Positions 37,140 to 45,866 are shown, counted from the first letter of the stretch. The stretch: DNA of 64,000 nt from Bacteroidota bacterium (GCA_005882315.1 VBAR01000001.1:1065736-1129735), one strand, 5' to 3'. The notes: generated by a model from the sequence alone, not told the origin. Numbers and translations: made by a program.

Positions 37140-38312
37140 TCACAATTTTTTTTCATTTGCTTTTAAGACCCGTAAAAGATTTCCCCCAAGAATTTTATTG
37201 ATATCCTTTTTGCTATACCCTTTTTCTACCAGTGCTTTTGTAATTAAAGGATAAGCTGTTACATCATCTAATTGTTTCGGTGTAATGTTAATGCCATCAA
37301 AATCAGAACCGAGACCAACATAATCAACTCCAACCAATTTAACGATGTAATCAATATGCTGAATGAGCATTGATAGAGGTGGCCGGATGTTGTCAGCTTC
37401 CGCTGTGTACTTAGCTACAATATAGTCTTCCGTATAAAAACCTTTCATGCCGCTTTTCAGCAATGAATCTATTTCTGCTGCATGTTTTTGAAAAAACAAT
37501 TCTTCCATTTTTCCGGCGGTACTGTCAATAAAACCGGGATTAAAATTGAGTTGAATAACTCCACCGTTTTTTGCAATTGCTTTTATTTGTTCATCTTTTA
37601 AGTTGCGCCGATGCGGTGTAAGATTATAAACGCAACTATGTGAAGCAATGATCGGTTTTGAAGTGATGTTTATTATATCCCGGAAAGTTTGTTCGCCGAC
37701 ATGGCTCACATCTATCATCATTCCAAGTTCATTCATGCGTTTTACAACTTGTTTACCAAAATCTGTAAGTCCTTTATGTTGCAGATCGGGTTTTGTTGTT
37801 TCATCAGCTGCACTCGTAGCCCAGGATGGAGCTGTGTTATGTGTTAAGGTCATGTACCTTGCGCCACGATTATACAATGCATCTAATTTACCCAGATCAT
37901 CTTCGATCATATGACCACCTTCCACTCCAAACATGGCAGCGATCTTATGTTGTTTCACTGCTTTTAGCAGTTCAGCATAATTGGCAACCTTTACAATTTT
38001 ATCAGGATTGCGTGCAGCCACCGCATCAAGGCTGTCCATTTCCCTGTTTGCAAAGGCATACGGATTTTTTAAACCTCCATCGCAATAAACAGAGAACAAT
38101 TGTACATCCAGCCCGCCTTTTTTCCATCGGGCCAGATCGGAATGTGTTTTACCAGTAAGGTCCTGGTCAAATACAACTCCTATATCAGCAGCCTTCATCA
38201 GTATATCATTGTGTGTATCCACAACAATGGCTTTCGCATGAGTTTTTTTATAGGATTGCGCCACAAGTTGCTGCGTGAATAAAATACTGAGCAGTAAAAT
38301 TTTTGTTTTCAT
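37140..38312 (-). CDS. M19-family (renal dipeptidase-like) membrane dipeptidase, exported
   Basis: A 390-residue protein with a signal peptide (MKTKILLLSILFTQQLVAQ). The dizinc ligands of the M19 family are visible: VDTHNDILMK (H-x-D), FGVEGGHMIEDD (bridging Glu), the SHSCVYNLTPHRRN histidines and VGLGSDFDG (late Asp). These enzymes cut dipeptides, including ones with a C-terminal D-residue. It lies between MEVH clusters III and IV on the same strand, just downstream of the deleted copy remnant. Confidence 0.92.
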   Translation of the reverse strand: MKTKILLLSILFTQQLVAQSYKKTHAKAIVVDTHNDILMKAADIGVVFDQDLTGKTHSDLARWKKGGLDVQLFSVYCDGGLKNPYAFANREMDSLDAVAARNPDKIVKVANYAELLKAVKQHKIAAMFGVEGGHMIEDDLGKLDALYNRGARYMTLTHNTAPSWATSAADETTKPDLQHKGLTDFGKQVVKRMNELGMMIDVSHVGEQTFRDIINITSKPIIASHSCVYNLTPHRRNLKDEQIKAIAKNGGVIQLNFNPGFIDSTAGKMEELFFQKHAAEIDSLLKSGMKGFYTEDYIVAKYTAEADNIRPPLSMLIQHIDYIVKLVGVDYVGLGSDFDGINITPKQLDDVTAYPLITKALVEKGYSKKDINKILGGNLLRVLKANEKKL

Positions 38313-38321
38313 CTTTCCTGT

Positions 38322-38413
38322 TTATTTCAGATAATATGCTGTTTTCAATGTATGTAAAAGATTAGCAATGTGTCCATTTTTTTCTTGCAGTGTGTGTGTG
38401 CATGTACTTCCAT
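38322..38413 (-). pseudogene. Internally deleted, frameshifted remnant of an MEVH gene
   Basis: The minus strand starts at 38413 with ATGGAAGTACATGCACACAC, identical in kind to the intact copies, and continues through the AAGAAAAAAATGGACACAT stretch. Two bases are missing after the CA tract, so the frame becomes MEVHAHTHCKKKMDTLLIFY and stops at 38345. About 20 codons from the start the similarity ends, and the segment finishes at 38322 with TATTATCTGAAATAA, matching the 3' end of the family (Y-Y-L-K-stop). Everything between, about 700 bases, is lost. It sits between copy 18 and the dipeptidase gene. Confidence 0.75.
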
Positions 38414-38420
38414 AGTTATT

Positions 38421-39146
38421 TTATTTCAAGTGATATTCTTTTTTTAACAGATCAATTAATTCAAAAGCTTTTTTCATCGCTGGCGTTTGCTTACCAAGCA
38501 GAGCATTACAGGCGGCATCATTAATGCCCATAATATTAATAAGTTCCTGATCTGATCCGGGAGTACGGTCGAGAATGACATATTTTTTATTATAAGCCGA
38601 ATCATTCAAGGTATTTAGATCCTGGAATCGAAAATGCTTTATCATATACGGGACAGTATATTCTGTAAAATGTTTATCTACTCCTTCAGCATCATAATTG
38701 GCCCTTGGCAACATAATCTCGTAATATTTTTGCAATGCAGTGGTAAGATCATCATTTTGAATATAACGCAAACTGCCCGATGCTTTCATTTGACTATAGG
38801 TGGCTGTTGTAAATTCTGGTTTAAAACTTTTTAGTAACAGAAAAAAATTTGACATCAATACAGAGTCAGTGGGTTTCACAGGGCCAGTCATAATTTCCAT
38901 AAATTGAGCATGTACTTTCTGCCTCTCCTGTAATTTTTGAAGTCTTACTTGAAAGAACGTTGAATCTTCACGAATGTCTGACAATAATCGCCTTGCAAAT
39001 TTCTTTTCACGTTGATTCTCGACATAATGCTCTCTTTGGTTCTCTGCCAAAAATCCGCAGAACACAGCAAGGAATAACATTAAAAACTCCCAGAAATAAT
39101 GTGTCCATTTTTTTCTTGCGGTATGTGTGTGTGCATGTACTTCCAT
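38421..39146 (-). CDS. MEVH family protein, copy 18
   Basis: 241 residues, last intact gene of cluster IV, seven bases before the remnant. The linker is ENQREHYVENQREKKFA, and the body begins LLSDIREDSTFFQ. The central motif is TYSQMKASGSLRYIQNDDLT. A Met- and Ala-rich C-terminal helix (NIMGINDAACNALLGKQ) leads to the tail KKEYHLK. No close sister in the window. Confidence 0.87.
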   Translation of the reverse strand: MEVHAHTHTARKKWTHYFWEFLMLFLAVFCGFLAENQREHYVENQREKKFARRLLSDIREDSTFFQVRLQKLQERQKVHAQFMEIMTGPVKPTDSVLMSNFFLLLKSFKPEFTTATYSQMKASGSLRYIQNDDLTTALQKYYEIMLPRANYDAEGVDKHFTEYTVPYMIKHFRFQDLNTLNDSAYNKKYVILDRTPGSDQELINIMGINDAACNALLGKQTPAMKKAFELIDLLKKEYHLK

Positions 39147-39151
39147 AGTAT

Positions 39152-39916
39152 TTATTTCAATTGATATTCTTCTTTCAATAAACTTATGAGTTCCACTGCG
39201 TCTTTAATTGATGCAGGGTAAACACGTTTCATCACAAGATCAAGGACCCTTCTCCTGTTTTCAAAACTGTTGGCAAATTCATTTAACAGATTTGCATCAT
39301 TGGTTTGAACAGGAAACATCCTTTTCATTAAAGTATCGGGTAAGCGTAACCAGTCATCCGTCGAGTAAGTAGAGAACCTTGCGTACTCGTAATTATTCAA
39401 TACACGGCTCCTTATTTCCATTGATCTATCTCTTACACCCCTGTCATTCGCATTCAGAAGTTTTACATAATTGATCTGGGAATAATAATAACTGATCTTA
39501 TTGACCAGTTCGGCATTTGTAAAATAACGCAGGTTTCCCGATTGAGTAATTTGAATGATCGTAGCATCATTCCAGGAAACAGAAGGAGCACTGGCAACCA
39601 CATTACTATAATAATAAAAAGCCCCTGGAGCCATGTAATTTTTTATACGTTGATGGATGATCGACCTGGCACTATCAAAACAGGCCAGTATAATTTTATT
39701 TTCACGCATAACATCACGTATCTCAACAGTATCTTTTTCCAGGTCTCTGAGCAATGCCTTTGCATATTGAGTTGCCCGTTGACGCTCTACAATATGTTCC
39801 CGTTGATTCTCTACAAAAAATCCAAGCGTTACAGCAAGAAATAACATTAGAAACTCCCAGAAATATTGTTTCCAGTTTTTCTTTCCATGAGAATGTGAAT
39901 GAGCATGTACCTCCAT
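39152..39916 (-). CDS. MEVH family protein, copy 19
   Basis: 254 residues. It shares the start form MEVHAHSHSHGKKNWK with copy 3, but the helix is FLAVTLGFFVEN and the linker QREHIVERQRATQYA. The central motif is distinctive, IIQITQSGNLRYFTNAELVN, with Ile-Thr-Gln in place of Leu-Lys-Asn. The tail is KEEYQLK. The combination of copy-3-like start and unrelated body suggests that the 5' module has been exchanged between copies. Confidence 0.86.
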   Translation of the reverse strand: MEVHAHSHSHGKKNWKQYFWEFLMLFLAVTLGFFVENQREHIVERQRATQYAKALLRDLEKDTVEIRDVMRENKIILACFDSARSIIHQRIKNYMAPGAFYYYSNVVASAPSVSWNDATIIQITQSGNLRYFTNAELVNKISYYYSQINYVKLLNANDRGVRDRSMEIRSRVLNNYEYARFSTYSTDDWLRLPDTLMKRMFPVQTNDANLLNEFANSFENRRRVLDLVMKRVYPASIKDAVELISLLKEEYQLK

Positions 39917-39923
39917 AAATGAT

Positions 39924-40664
39924 TTATTTCAAGTGATATTCTTTTTTAAAAAGAGCAATTAACTCATTAGCAACAGTAATAGCTGTTTCAATTGTTTTAT
40001 TTGTAAGGCGGTAGGATGTCTTGATATAGATCACCTTAACAACAAATTCGTTGATGTCTTTTGGGTTGGCAGATATTGGAGGCGGATTGCCTGTATACCG
40101 GGATATTATACCATTATCATCTACCATATCATTCCATACATACCCATCTAATACTTTACCAACACTAGTATAGTAAATGTCAAGTCTGACATTGTTTTCA
40201 CGTTCCTGTTGATTTAAAATTTCCTTTATCACCTCATTATCATAAATAACAATACTGTCAGCAACTTTTTTATTCCGGATAAGTCTTAAGCTTCCTGAAC
40301 TTTTTAGTTGTTGGATCGTCCTGTCATGATATTTAAACTCATCCATTCTGCCAAGAAACCTTGAATAATAATAAATATCATTCACTGTTTTCTTGTTATT
40401 TTGTTTCAGCAAAAACACCAGCGAATCATAATAATTGATATACCTTTTGCGGACACCCAATGAAAGTTTTAGTGAGGCTATATCCAGCTCCACATCCTTT
40501 ATTAAAGAATTTATATATTGCTTTTCACGGCTGTGTTCTATCATATGTTCTCTTTGATTTTCTGCAAGAAAACCACAGAACACAGCAAGGAATAACATGA
40601 GAAACTCCCAGAAATAATGCGTCCATTTTTTTCGGGTGGTATGTGAGTGTGCATGTACTTCCAT
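39924..40664 (-). CDS. MEVH family protein, copy 20
   Basis: 246 residues. Linker ENQREHMIEHSREKQYI; early body LIKDVELDIASLKLS. Central motif DRTIQQLKSSGSLRLIRNKKV. An NPP-type block (ISRYTGNPPPISANP) follows the segment VGKVLDGYVW. The tail is KKEYHLK. Seven and six bases from its neighbours. Confidence 0.87.
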   Translation of the reverse strand: MEVHAHSHTTRKKWTHYFWEFLMLFLAVFCGFLAENQREHMIEHSREKQYINSLIKDVELDIASLKLSLGVRKRYINYYDSLVFLLKQNNKKTVNDIYYYSRFLGRMDEFKYHDRTIQQLKSSGSLRLIRNKKVADSIVIYDNEVIKEILNQQERENNVRLDIYYTSVGKVLDGYVWNDMVDDNGIISRYTGNPPPISANPKDINEFVVKVIYIKTSYRLTNKTIETAITVANELIALFKKEYHLK

Positions 40665-40670
40665 AAATGT

Positions 40671-41405
40671 TTATTTCAGGTGATATTCTTTCTGAATTAA
40701 TGATATTAACTCAATTGCCCTTTGGAAACGCACTTTCACATCTTCACTTTGCTTCTTCCGGCTGCCATATAGATACTGGGCATTTACAAGAAACTTATTG
40801 ATCACAACCGGGTCCTCCGTCATTAACTTAAGGTTCTTATTATCCGGTATTTTTTTTTCTATCCTTATCCTGTAAAGAACTTCTGCATCAAATAGATTTC
40901 CTGCTTCGTCCCAGTAATCTGAGATCATGCCCAGGATAAAACCATTCTGAGATAAAATTTCATCCAACTCCAGGTAATACGATGATACATTATCCGCCAC
41001 CTTCTGTTTGCTGATCAAACGCAGCAGGCCGGAATTTTTCATCTGGGTAAAAGTGCGTTGGCTCGGGATAGCAATATTGGTGTTGAGCGTAAGTACCCTT
41101 GCATAATAATAAATTTTATCGAGGTGGGCACTCCTGCCGGGACTTCTGAGTAACCTCATCAACGAATCGATTCGGGCATCGAACTCTTTGCCGGTTCTTC
41201 CGTATTCGTTGTAAATAGCTGTATCCGATTTTAAATCTTCATACAGGTTACTTATATAAATCTTTTCCCTGTCTTTCTCAATTTTATGTTCAAGTTGGTA
41301 TTCTGCCAAAAATCCGCAGAACACAGCAAGGAATAACATGAGAAACTCCCAGAGATAATGTGTCCATTTTTTTCGTGAAGTAGGAGAATGGTGGTGTACT
41401 TCCAT
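40671..41405 (-). CDS. MEVH family protein, copy 21
   Basis: 244 residues; first gene of cluster IV, divergent from the cyclase gene. The start is MEVHHHSPTSRKKWTHYLWE, with Pro replacing the usual His at position 8. Linker EHKIEKDREKIYI. Central motif TFTQMKNSGLLRLISKQKV, then ADNVSSYYLELDE, as in copy 13. The tail is QKEYHLK. Confidence 0.87.
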   Translation of the reverse strand: MEVHHHSPTSRKKWTHYLWEFLMLFLAVFCGFLAEYQLEHKIEKDREKIYISNLYEDLKSDTAIYNEYGRTGKEFDARIDSLMRLLRSPGRSAHLDKIYYYARVLTLNTNIAIPSQRTFTQMKNSGLLRLISKQKVADNVSSYYLELDEILSQNGFILGMISDYWDEAGNLFDAEVLYRIRIEKKIPDNKNLKLMTEDPVVINKFLVNAQYLYGSRKKQSEDVKVRFQRAIELISLIQKEYHLK

Positions 41406-41508
41406 GTTTGGTGGTTATAATTTTGGTTGCTGTAAAGTCGGTGGTTCGGCGCAGCTTTAAAGTTAGTACTTGCAAATTATCAGGATGGATTTTTTATTCT
41501 CATTTCCC

Positions 41509-41541
41509 TTGCAAATCCAACATACATTCTCCTTATTTTCG
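41509..41541 (+). promoter_or_regulatory. Possible promoter of the cyclase gene
   Basis: TTG at 41509-41511 is followed 22 bases later by TATTTTCG at 41534-41541, a one-mismatch form of the Bacteroidota -7 box. The ATG at 41554 lies 12 bases downstream, which supports that start over the upstream in-frame ATG at 41470, since the latter lies upstream of this promoter. Confidence 0.4.
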
Positions 41542-41553
41542 TGTTCTTTTTTT

Positions 41554-43491
41554 ATGCGACAACTGGCAGCTATAATGTTTGTGGATATGGCAGGGTACAC
41601 CGCCCTGATGCAGGAGAATGAGCAATTGGCAAAAGCCAAACAAAAACACCTGAAAGAGGTGCTCGAGTCAACTGCAAAAAATTATAACGGAAAGATCCTT
41701 CAATATTATGGCGATGGTGCTCTTAGCATTTTTTCCAGTGCTATTGATGCTGTGAACAGCGCCATTGAAATTCAAAAACAATTACAACAGGAACCAAAAG
41801 TTGATCTGCGGATCGGCTTGCACACCGGTGATATATCTATTGAAAATGAAACAATCTATGGCGATGGCGTAAATCTTGCCTCAAGAATTGAATCGCTTGC
41901 AGTGCCCGGCAGTATTTTCATTTCTGAGAAATTAGCTGATGAAGTAAAAAATCAAACCGATATTTCTCTTCGTGAGATGGGATACTTTGAATTGAAAAAT
42001 ATAAAATTACCTGTTCGCATTTTTGCTGTTTCAAACCAAGGCTTAACAGTTCCTTCCCGTGATGAATTAAAAGGAAAAACAAAACCTCCTGCAAACCGTC
42101 TTGCTGTTTTGCCATTTGTAAATCTTAGCGGCGATCCTGAAAATGAATATTTCAGCGATGGAATTACTGAAGAGTTATTGAATTCGTTGACAAAAGTGGA
42201 AGGATTACAGGTTACTTCCCGTACTTCAGCTTTTGCCTTCAAAGGCAAACTGGATGATGTTCGTGAGATAGCCGTTAAATTAAACGTAGATAAAATTTTA
42301 GAAGGCAGCGTTCGCAAAGCCTCCAACAGGGTTCGCATAACGGCACAATTAATAAACGCAGCGGACGGATATAATGTATGGAGTGAAAACTATGACCGTG
42401 ATCTTACCGATATTTTCAAGGTGCAGGATGAGATCAGTAATATAATTGCTAATCGTCTTCGTGAAAATTTATCGCTTGCTTCAAAAAATGAACAATTTGT
42501 AAAGGCTTCCGCTAAAAACATCAATGCATATACGCTTTACTTAAAAGGATTGCATTTCTGGAATAAACTCACACCTGCTGATACATACAAAGCAATTGAA
42601 TGCTTTCAGCAGGCAATTGACCTCGAGCCGGATTATGCACAAGCCTATGCAATGATGGCGGTCGCTTATTCAAATCTTGGTGCAACAGGCCAGTTAAGGC
42701 CTGACAAAGCATTCGGATTCGCTGATCAATACAGTGATAAAGCATTGAAGCTTGATAATAGCATAGCAGAGAGTCATATTGCCAAAGCGAGGGTTCACTT
42801 ATTTTATGAAATGAAATGGCAGGCAGCTTATGATTCCCTGCAAAAAGCGCTGCAGCTTAACCCTGCTTATACTGAAACATACAGGTTACTTGGCTATTAT
42901 TTTATAGTAACTGGAAAAAAAGAAGAAGCGGTAAAAGTTTTGGAAAAAGCTTTAGAGATCGATCCGCTTTCAACTGTTATCAATAATTACCTGGGTGAGG
43001 CTTATACAATGGCGGAGCATTATGACAAAGCTTATCGCATTGCAGAAAAACAACTGGAGATTAATCCAAAAATGAGACTTGCCATTGAAATGAAAGGTTG
43101 GTGTGTTGGAATGAAAGGTGACTGGAAAAAAGCGTTGGAATTTTTCCAGGAAGTGCATCAACTGGCTAATCATCCTCTTAAAAGTTTGGCACCCCTTGGT
43201 TATGCCTATGCCCGGCTCGGGCAAAAAGAAACAGCATTGGAATGTATCAGTAAACTTGAACAGCGACAAAGGGAAGAGCCAGAACTGGCAATGGACGGAG
43301 ACCTGTTAATGGTTTGGTGGGCAATGAGGGATAAGGAAAAAACTTTTCAATATTTAAACAACTGCATCAATAAAGATCTGAATACTATCTATTACTATTT
43401 GGAATACCCGATGATGATAGGAATAAAAGAAGATCCGCAGGTTATGGAATTACTTCAAAGGAGCACTTCTTTAAAAACCGCACAAAGCTAA
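41554..43491 (+). CDS. Class III nucleotide cyclase with TolB-like and TPR domains
   Basis: A 645-residue soluble protein. Residues 1-160 are a class III cyclase domain: metal ligands D11 (FVDMAGYT) and D54 (YYGDGALSIF), and the transition-state pair N107 and R111 in GDGVNLASRIE. The usual purine-selecting Lys four residues before D54 is Gln50; Asp104 fits the second selecting position. Residues about 185-320 (RLAVLPFVNLSGDPENEYF) are a TolB/FlgO-like region, and the rest is TPR repeats (CFQQAIDLEPDYAQAYAMMA). It may make cAMP or another cyclic nucleotide, or be a degenerate sensor. It is the only plus-strand gene between clusters IV and V, divergent from copy 21. Confidence 0.9.
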   Translation: MRQLAAIMFVDMAGYTALMQENEQLAKAKQKHLKEVLESTAKNYNGKILQYYGDGALSIFSSAIDAVNSAIEIQKQLQQEPKVDLRIGLHTGDISIENETIYGDGVNLASRIESLAVPGSIFISEKLADEVKNQTDISLREMGYFELKNIKLPVRIFAVSNQGLTVPSRDELKGKTKPPANRLAVLPFVNLSGDPENEYFSDGITEELLNSLTKVEGLQVTSRTSAFAFKGKLDDVREIAVKLNVDKILEGSVRKASNRVRITAQLINAADGYNVWSENYDRDLTDIFKVQDEISNIIANRLRENLSLASKNEQFVKASAKNINAYTLYLKGLHFWNKLTPADTYKAIECFQQAIDLEPDYAQAYAMMAVAYSNLGATGQLRPDKAFGFADQYSDKALKLDNSIAESHIAKARVHLFYEMKWQAAYDSLQKALQLNPAYTETYRLLGYYFIVTGKKEEAVKVLEKALEIDPLSTVINNYLGEAYTMAEHYDKAYRIAEKQLEINPKMRLAIEMKGWCVGMKGDWKKALEFFQEVHQLANHPLKSLAPLGYAYARLGQKETALECISKLEQRQREEPELAMDGDLLMVWWAMRDKEKTFQYLNNCINKDLNTIYYYLEYPMMIGIKEDPQVMELLQRSTSLKTAQS

Positions 43492-43500
43492 AAACTGTTT

Positions 43501-44262
43501 TTATTCCAGGTGATATTCTTTTTTCAGAACACTCATTGTGGAATCCAAAGATTTTAATACCCGGATATATTCTCCTTTCACACTAGTAGCTAAATAAAAA
43601 TTGTATTTTTTTAACTTCGCAATAAAGTTTTGAAACCCCGGATCAGTTTTATTGATCCTGGCTGTTAATGGTATATCATTAAGATCTATTGAAACATCAT
43701 TTGGAAATGGATAATCTGTGATAAATAAACGACCCAGGACAGCGGTATCAGCAAAAATATATGCTGATTCATCAATATCATTTTGCAGATCATGAACATG
43801 ATCGTTGGTATTTAGGTACACTCTATACAATATCTCAAGTTCACTTAAAACATCAGCAACCACGCTGTTCCTGATCAACCTGTGTCCGTAACTTCTCAAT
43901 TGCGATAAAGTACGATCAGTAGGAACGTAATTAAAATTCCATTCTGTTGCTGTTAAATAAGCCTGGTAGGTTTCCCTGTCTTTTTCATTTCCCCGTTGTT
44001 GTAATAAAGTGATCGCAGAATCCAGCAGCTTTACATGATTAGGAATAATACTGTTTATACACCAGGTAAGAAATGAGGAATCTTTTTTAAGATCTTCTAC
44101 CACCTCAGTTATTAATATTTTTTCCCGCTGGTGTTCTATCATATGTTCCCGTTGATTTTCTGCAAGAAAACCGCAGAACACAGCAAGGAATAACATTAAG
44201 AACTCCCAGAGGTAGTGTGTCCATTTTTTTCTTGCAGTATGGGTATGTGCATGTACTTCCAT
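43501..44262 (-). CDS. MEVH family protein, copy 22
   Basis: 253 residues; last gene of cluster V, convergent with the cyclase gene nine bases away. Pre-helix RKKWTHYLWEF; linker ENQREHMIEHQREKILI. The central motif lacks one residue: DRTLSQLRSYGHRLIRNSVV, with no residue between Gly and HRLIR where others have N/S plus L/F. The second half is Asp-rich (NDVSIDLNDIPL). The tail is KKEYHLE. Confidence 0.86.
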   Translation of the reverse strand: MEVHAHTHTARKKWTHYLWEFLMLFLAVFCGFLAENQREHMIEHQREKILITEVVEDLKKDSSFLTWCINSIIPNHVKLLDSAITLLQQRGNEKDRETYQAYLTATEWNFNYVPTDRTLSQLRSYGHRLIRNSVVADVLSELEILYRVYLNTNDHVHDLQNDIDESAYIFADTAVLGRLFITDYPFPNDVSIDLNDIPLTARINKTDPGFQNFIAKLKKYNFYLATSVKGEYIRVLKSLDSTMSVLKKEYHLE

Positions 44263-44268
44263 AATATT

Positions 44269-45063
44269 TTATTTCAGGTGGTATTCGTTTTTTATCAGGT
44301 CTATTAATTCAAATGCCATTTTTTTAAGTTGCTCCAAAAGTTGCAGAAGGCGTTGTGAGCCGGCCGCCCAGTAATTAAGCCTGTTTGCCAATTCATTTAA
44401 TGCAATTGGTGAGCTATCTTTTGGTTGAGGATTATCCGTCGGTCTTTCAAAAAAGCCGCTTAATAAAATGGTGCTATCTTTTAATTGAAGGTTCTCTCCT
44501 GGCCTTTCATTTGTAAGCCCTCTTGTCATTTTGCTGAAAACAGCGGCATCAAATATTCTTGCAGCTATGCCACGGTATTCGTTCAACTGTACCTCCTCCA
44601 GATCCTGTTGAAGCATGATGTTTCTGTAAAGAACATCATACCCAATTATTTTATCTGAAATGGTTTGATCGCTTATCAACCGAAGTCCGCCTGAATTTTT
44701 TAATTGTTGCATGGTTCCGTCAGCAGAAAAGAAAAAAGCTCTGCGGGAAATATTTCGCCCCCAATAATAAAAGGCGCCCCCATTCTGCATGTATTTTCTT
44801 TCAATGATAGAATTACTTAACGAGTCATACATCTGGATCCTACCGTAACGTTGTTTATTAAGTATTGAAATTGCACTGGTATCTGCTTTCAGGTCTTCGA
44901 TCATTGACACCATAAATTGTTTCTCCTTGTTCTTTTCTATTTTATGCTCCAGTTGATATTCTGCCAAAAATCCGCAGAACACAGCAAGGAATAGCATTAA
45001 AAACTCCCAGAAATAATGGTTCCATTTTTTTCTTGAGGTGTGTGGGTGGTGGTGTACTTCCAT
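44269..45063 (-). CDS. MEVH family protein, copy 23, with internal 20-codon duplication
   Basis: 264 residues, the longest copy. Linker EHKIEKNKEKQFM; central motif TMQQLKNSGGLRLISDQTI. It belongs to the NPP group, but the block occurs twice: ERPGENLQLKDSTILL and then ERPTDNPQPKDSSPIAL, 20 residues apart. Without the insert the length is 244, that of its relatives. The tail is KNEYHLK. Six bases before copy 22 and eleven after copy 24. Confidence 0.87.
   Translation of the reverse strand: MEVHHHPHTSRKKWNHYFWEFLMLFLAVFCGFLAEYQLEHKIEKNKEKQFMVSMIEDLKADTSAISILNKQRYGRIQMYDSLSNSIIERKYMQNGGAFYYWGRNISRRAFFFSADGTMQQLKNSGGLRLISDQTISDKIIGYDVLYRNIMLQQDLEEVQLNEYRGIAARIFDAAVFSKMTRGLTNERPGENLQLKDSTILLSGFFERPTDNPQPKDSSPIALNELANRLNYWAAGSQRLLQLLEQLKKMAFELIDLIKNEYHLK
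44411..44530. repeat. Imperfect 60-base tandem duplication inside copy 23
   Basis: The segment at 44411 (gagctatcttttggttgagg) recurs at 44471 as gtgctatcttttaattgaag, exactly 60 bases on, and both are followed by related cggtctttc / tggcctttc. The length is a multiple of three, so the frame is kept. Similarity is clear over about 40 bases and fades after that, so the event is not very recent. Confidence 0.6.
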
Positions 45064-45074
45064 AATTTTTTATA

Positions 45075-45860
45075 TTATTCGATTTTAAATCCATATTCCG
45101 CTCTAAGTGTTTGAAGCAATTCATGATTTCTTTCAATATATGCCTGGTAATGTATCTGTCTCGTTGCTCTAAGCACCAGCTGGTAATAAGCAACAAGCCC
45201 TTCTGCATCTTCTCTTTTGAAGTCTTGTATGTTTTTGATTATGGGTGTTACCGAAGTATGATAATTTGTTTGGGCAAGAGACTGCAAAATACTTTGCTTA
45301 CCGTTTTGTGTATAGTCGTCCATCCATTTAAAATCATAATGCTTCAATGTAAAAGGCCTTACGAACTGTTCTATAAAATGATACTCCTGTATATTCCTTT
45401 CCCTGGCATTTGAAATTGCCACATTGATATGGCTGATCGAATTTTGCAGCCGTGTGCTTTTAAAATAACGAAGTGCTCCGGAATTTCTCAGCTGGCTCAA
45501 TATCCCATCATTGGGTTCAAAGATTATACTGGTGGTTAAAACAGCAGTCCAGGCAAAGCTTGGATAAAATTTTTCAGAAAGTTTGGTAAGGTCACTGTCG
45601 GAAACGTAATTCCTGAAGTACTGCATCCGCTCTTCTTTTTGCAAGCGCATATTTATTTTGTTCTGCATCGTGACCGAGTCAGCATACACTTCCTCGTAAA
45701 GGCTTTCTGCCAGTTCCTTTGCCCTGTCTTTTTCGATCTTATGTTCTAACTGGTACTCTGCTAAAAATCCGCAGAACACTGCAAGGAACAACATAAAAAA
45801 TTCCCAGAAATAATGGGTCCATTTTTTTCTTGGGGTATGTGTGTGGGCATGTACTTCCAT
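45075..45860 (-). CDS. MEVH family protein, copy 24 (261-residue group)
   Basis: 261 residues. Pre-helix and helix have FFMLF (WEFFMLFLAVFCGF). Linker EHKIEKDRAKELA as in copies 16 and 17, but body closest to copy 11: YVSDSDLTKLSEKFYPSF, FEPNDGILSQLRNSGALRYF, LKHYDFKWMDDY. The tail is AEYGFKIE, two residues longer than usual and without His. Copies 11 and 24 lie about 13 kb apart in different clusters. Confidence 0.88.
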   Translation of the reverse strand: MEVHAHTHTPRKKWTHYFWEFFMLFLAVFCGFLAEYQLEHKIEKDRAKELAESLYEEVYADSVTMQNKINMRLQKEERMQYFRNYVSDSDLTKLSEKFYPSFAWTAVLTTSIIFEPNDGILSQLRNSGALRYFKSTRLQNSISHINVAISNARERNIQEYHFIEQFVRPFTLKHYDFKWMDDYTQNGKQSILQSLAQTNYHTSVTPIIKNIQDFKREDAEGLVAYYQLVLRATRQIHYQAYIERNHELLQTLRAEYGFKIE

Positions 45861-45866
45861 AAAAAT

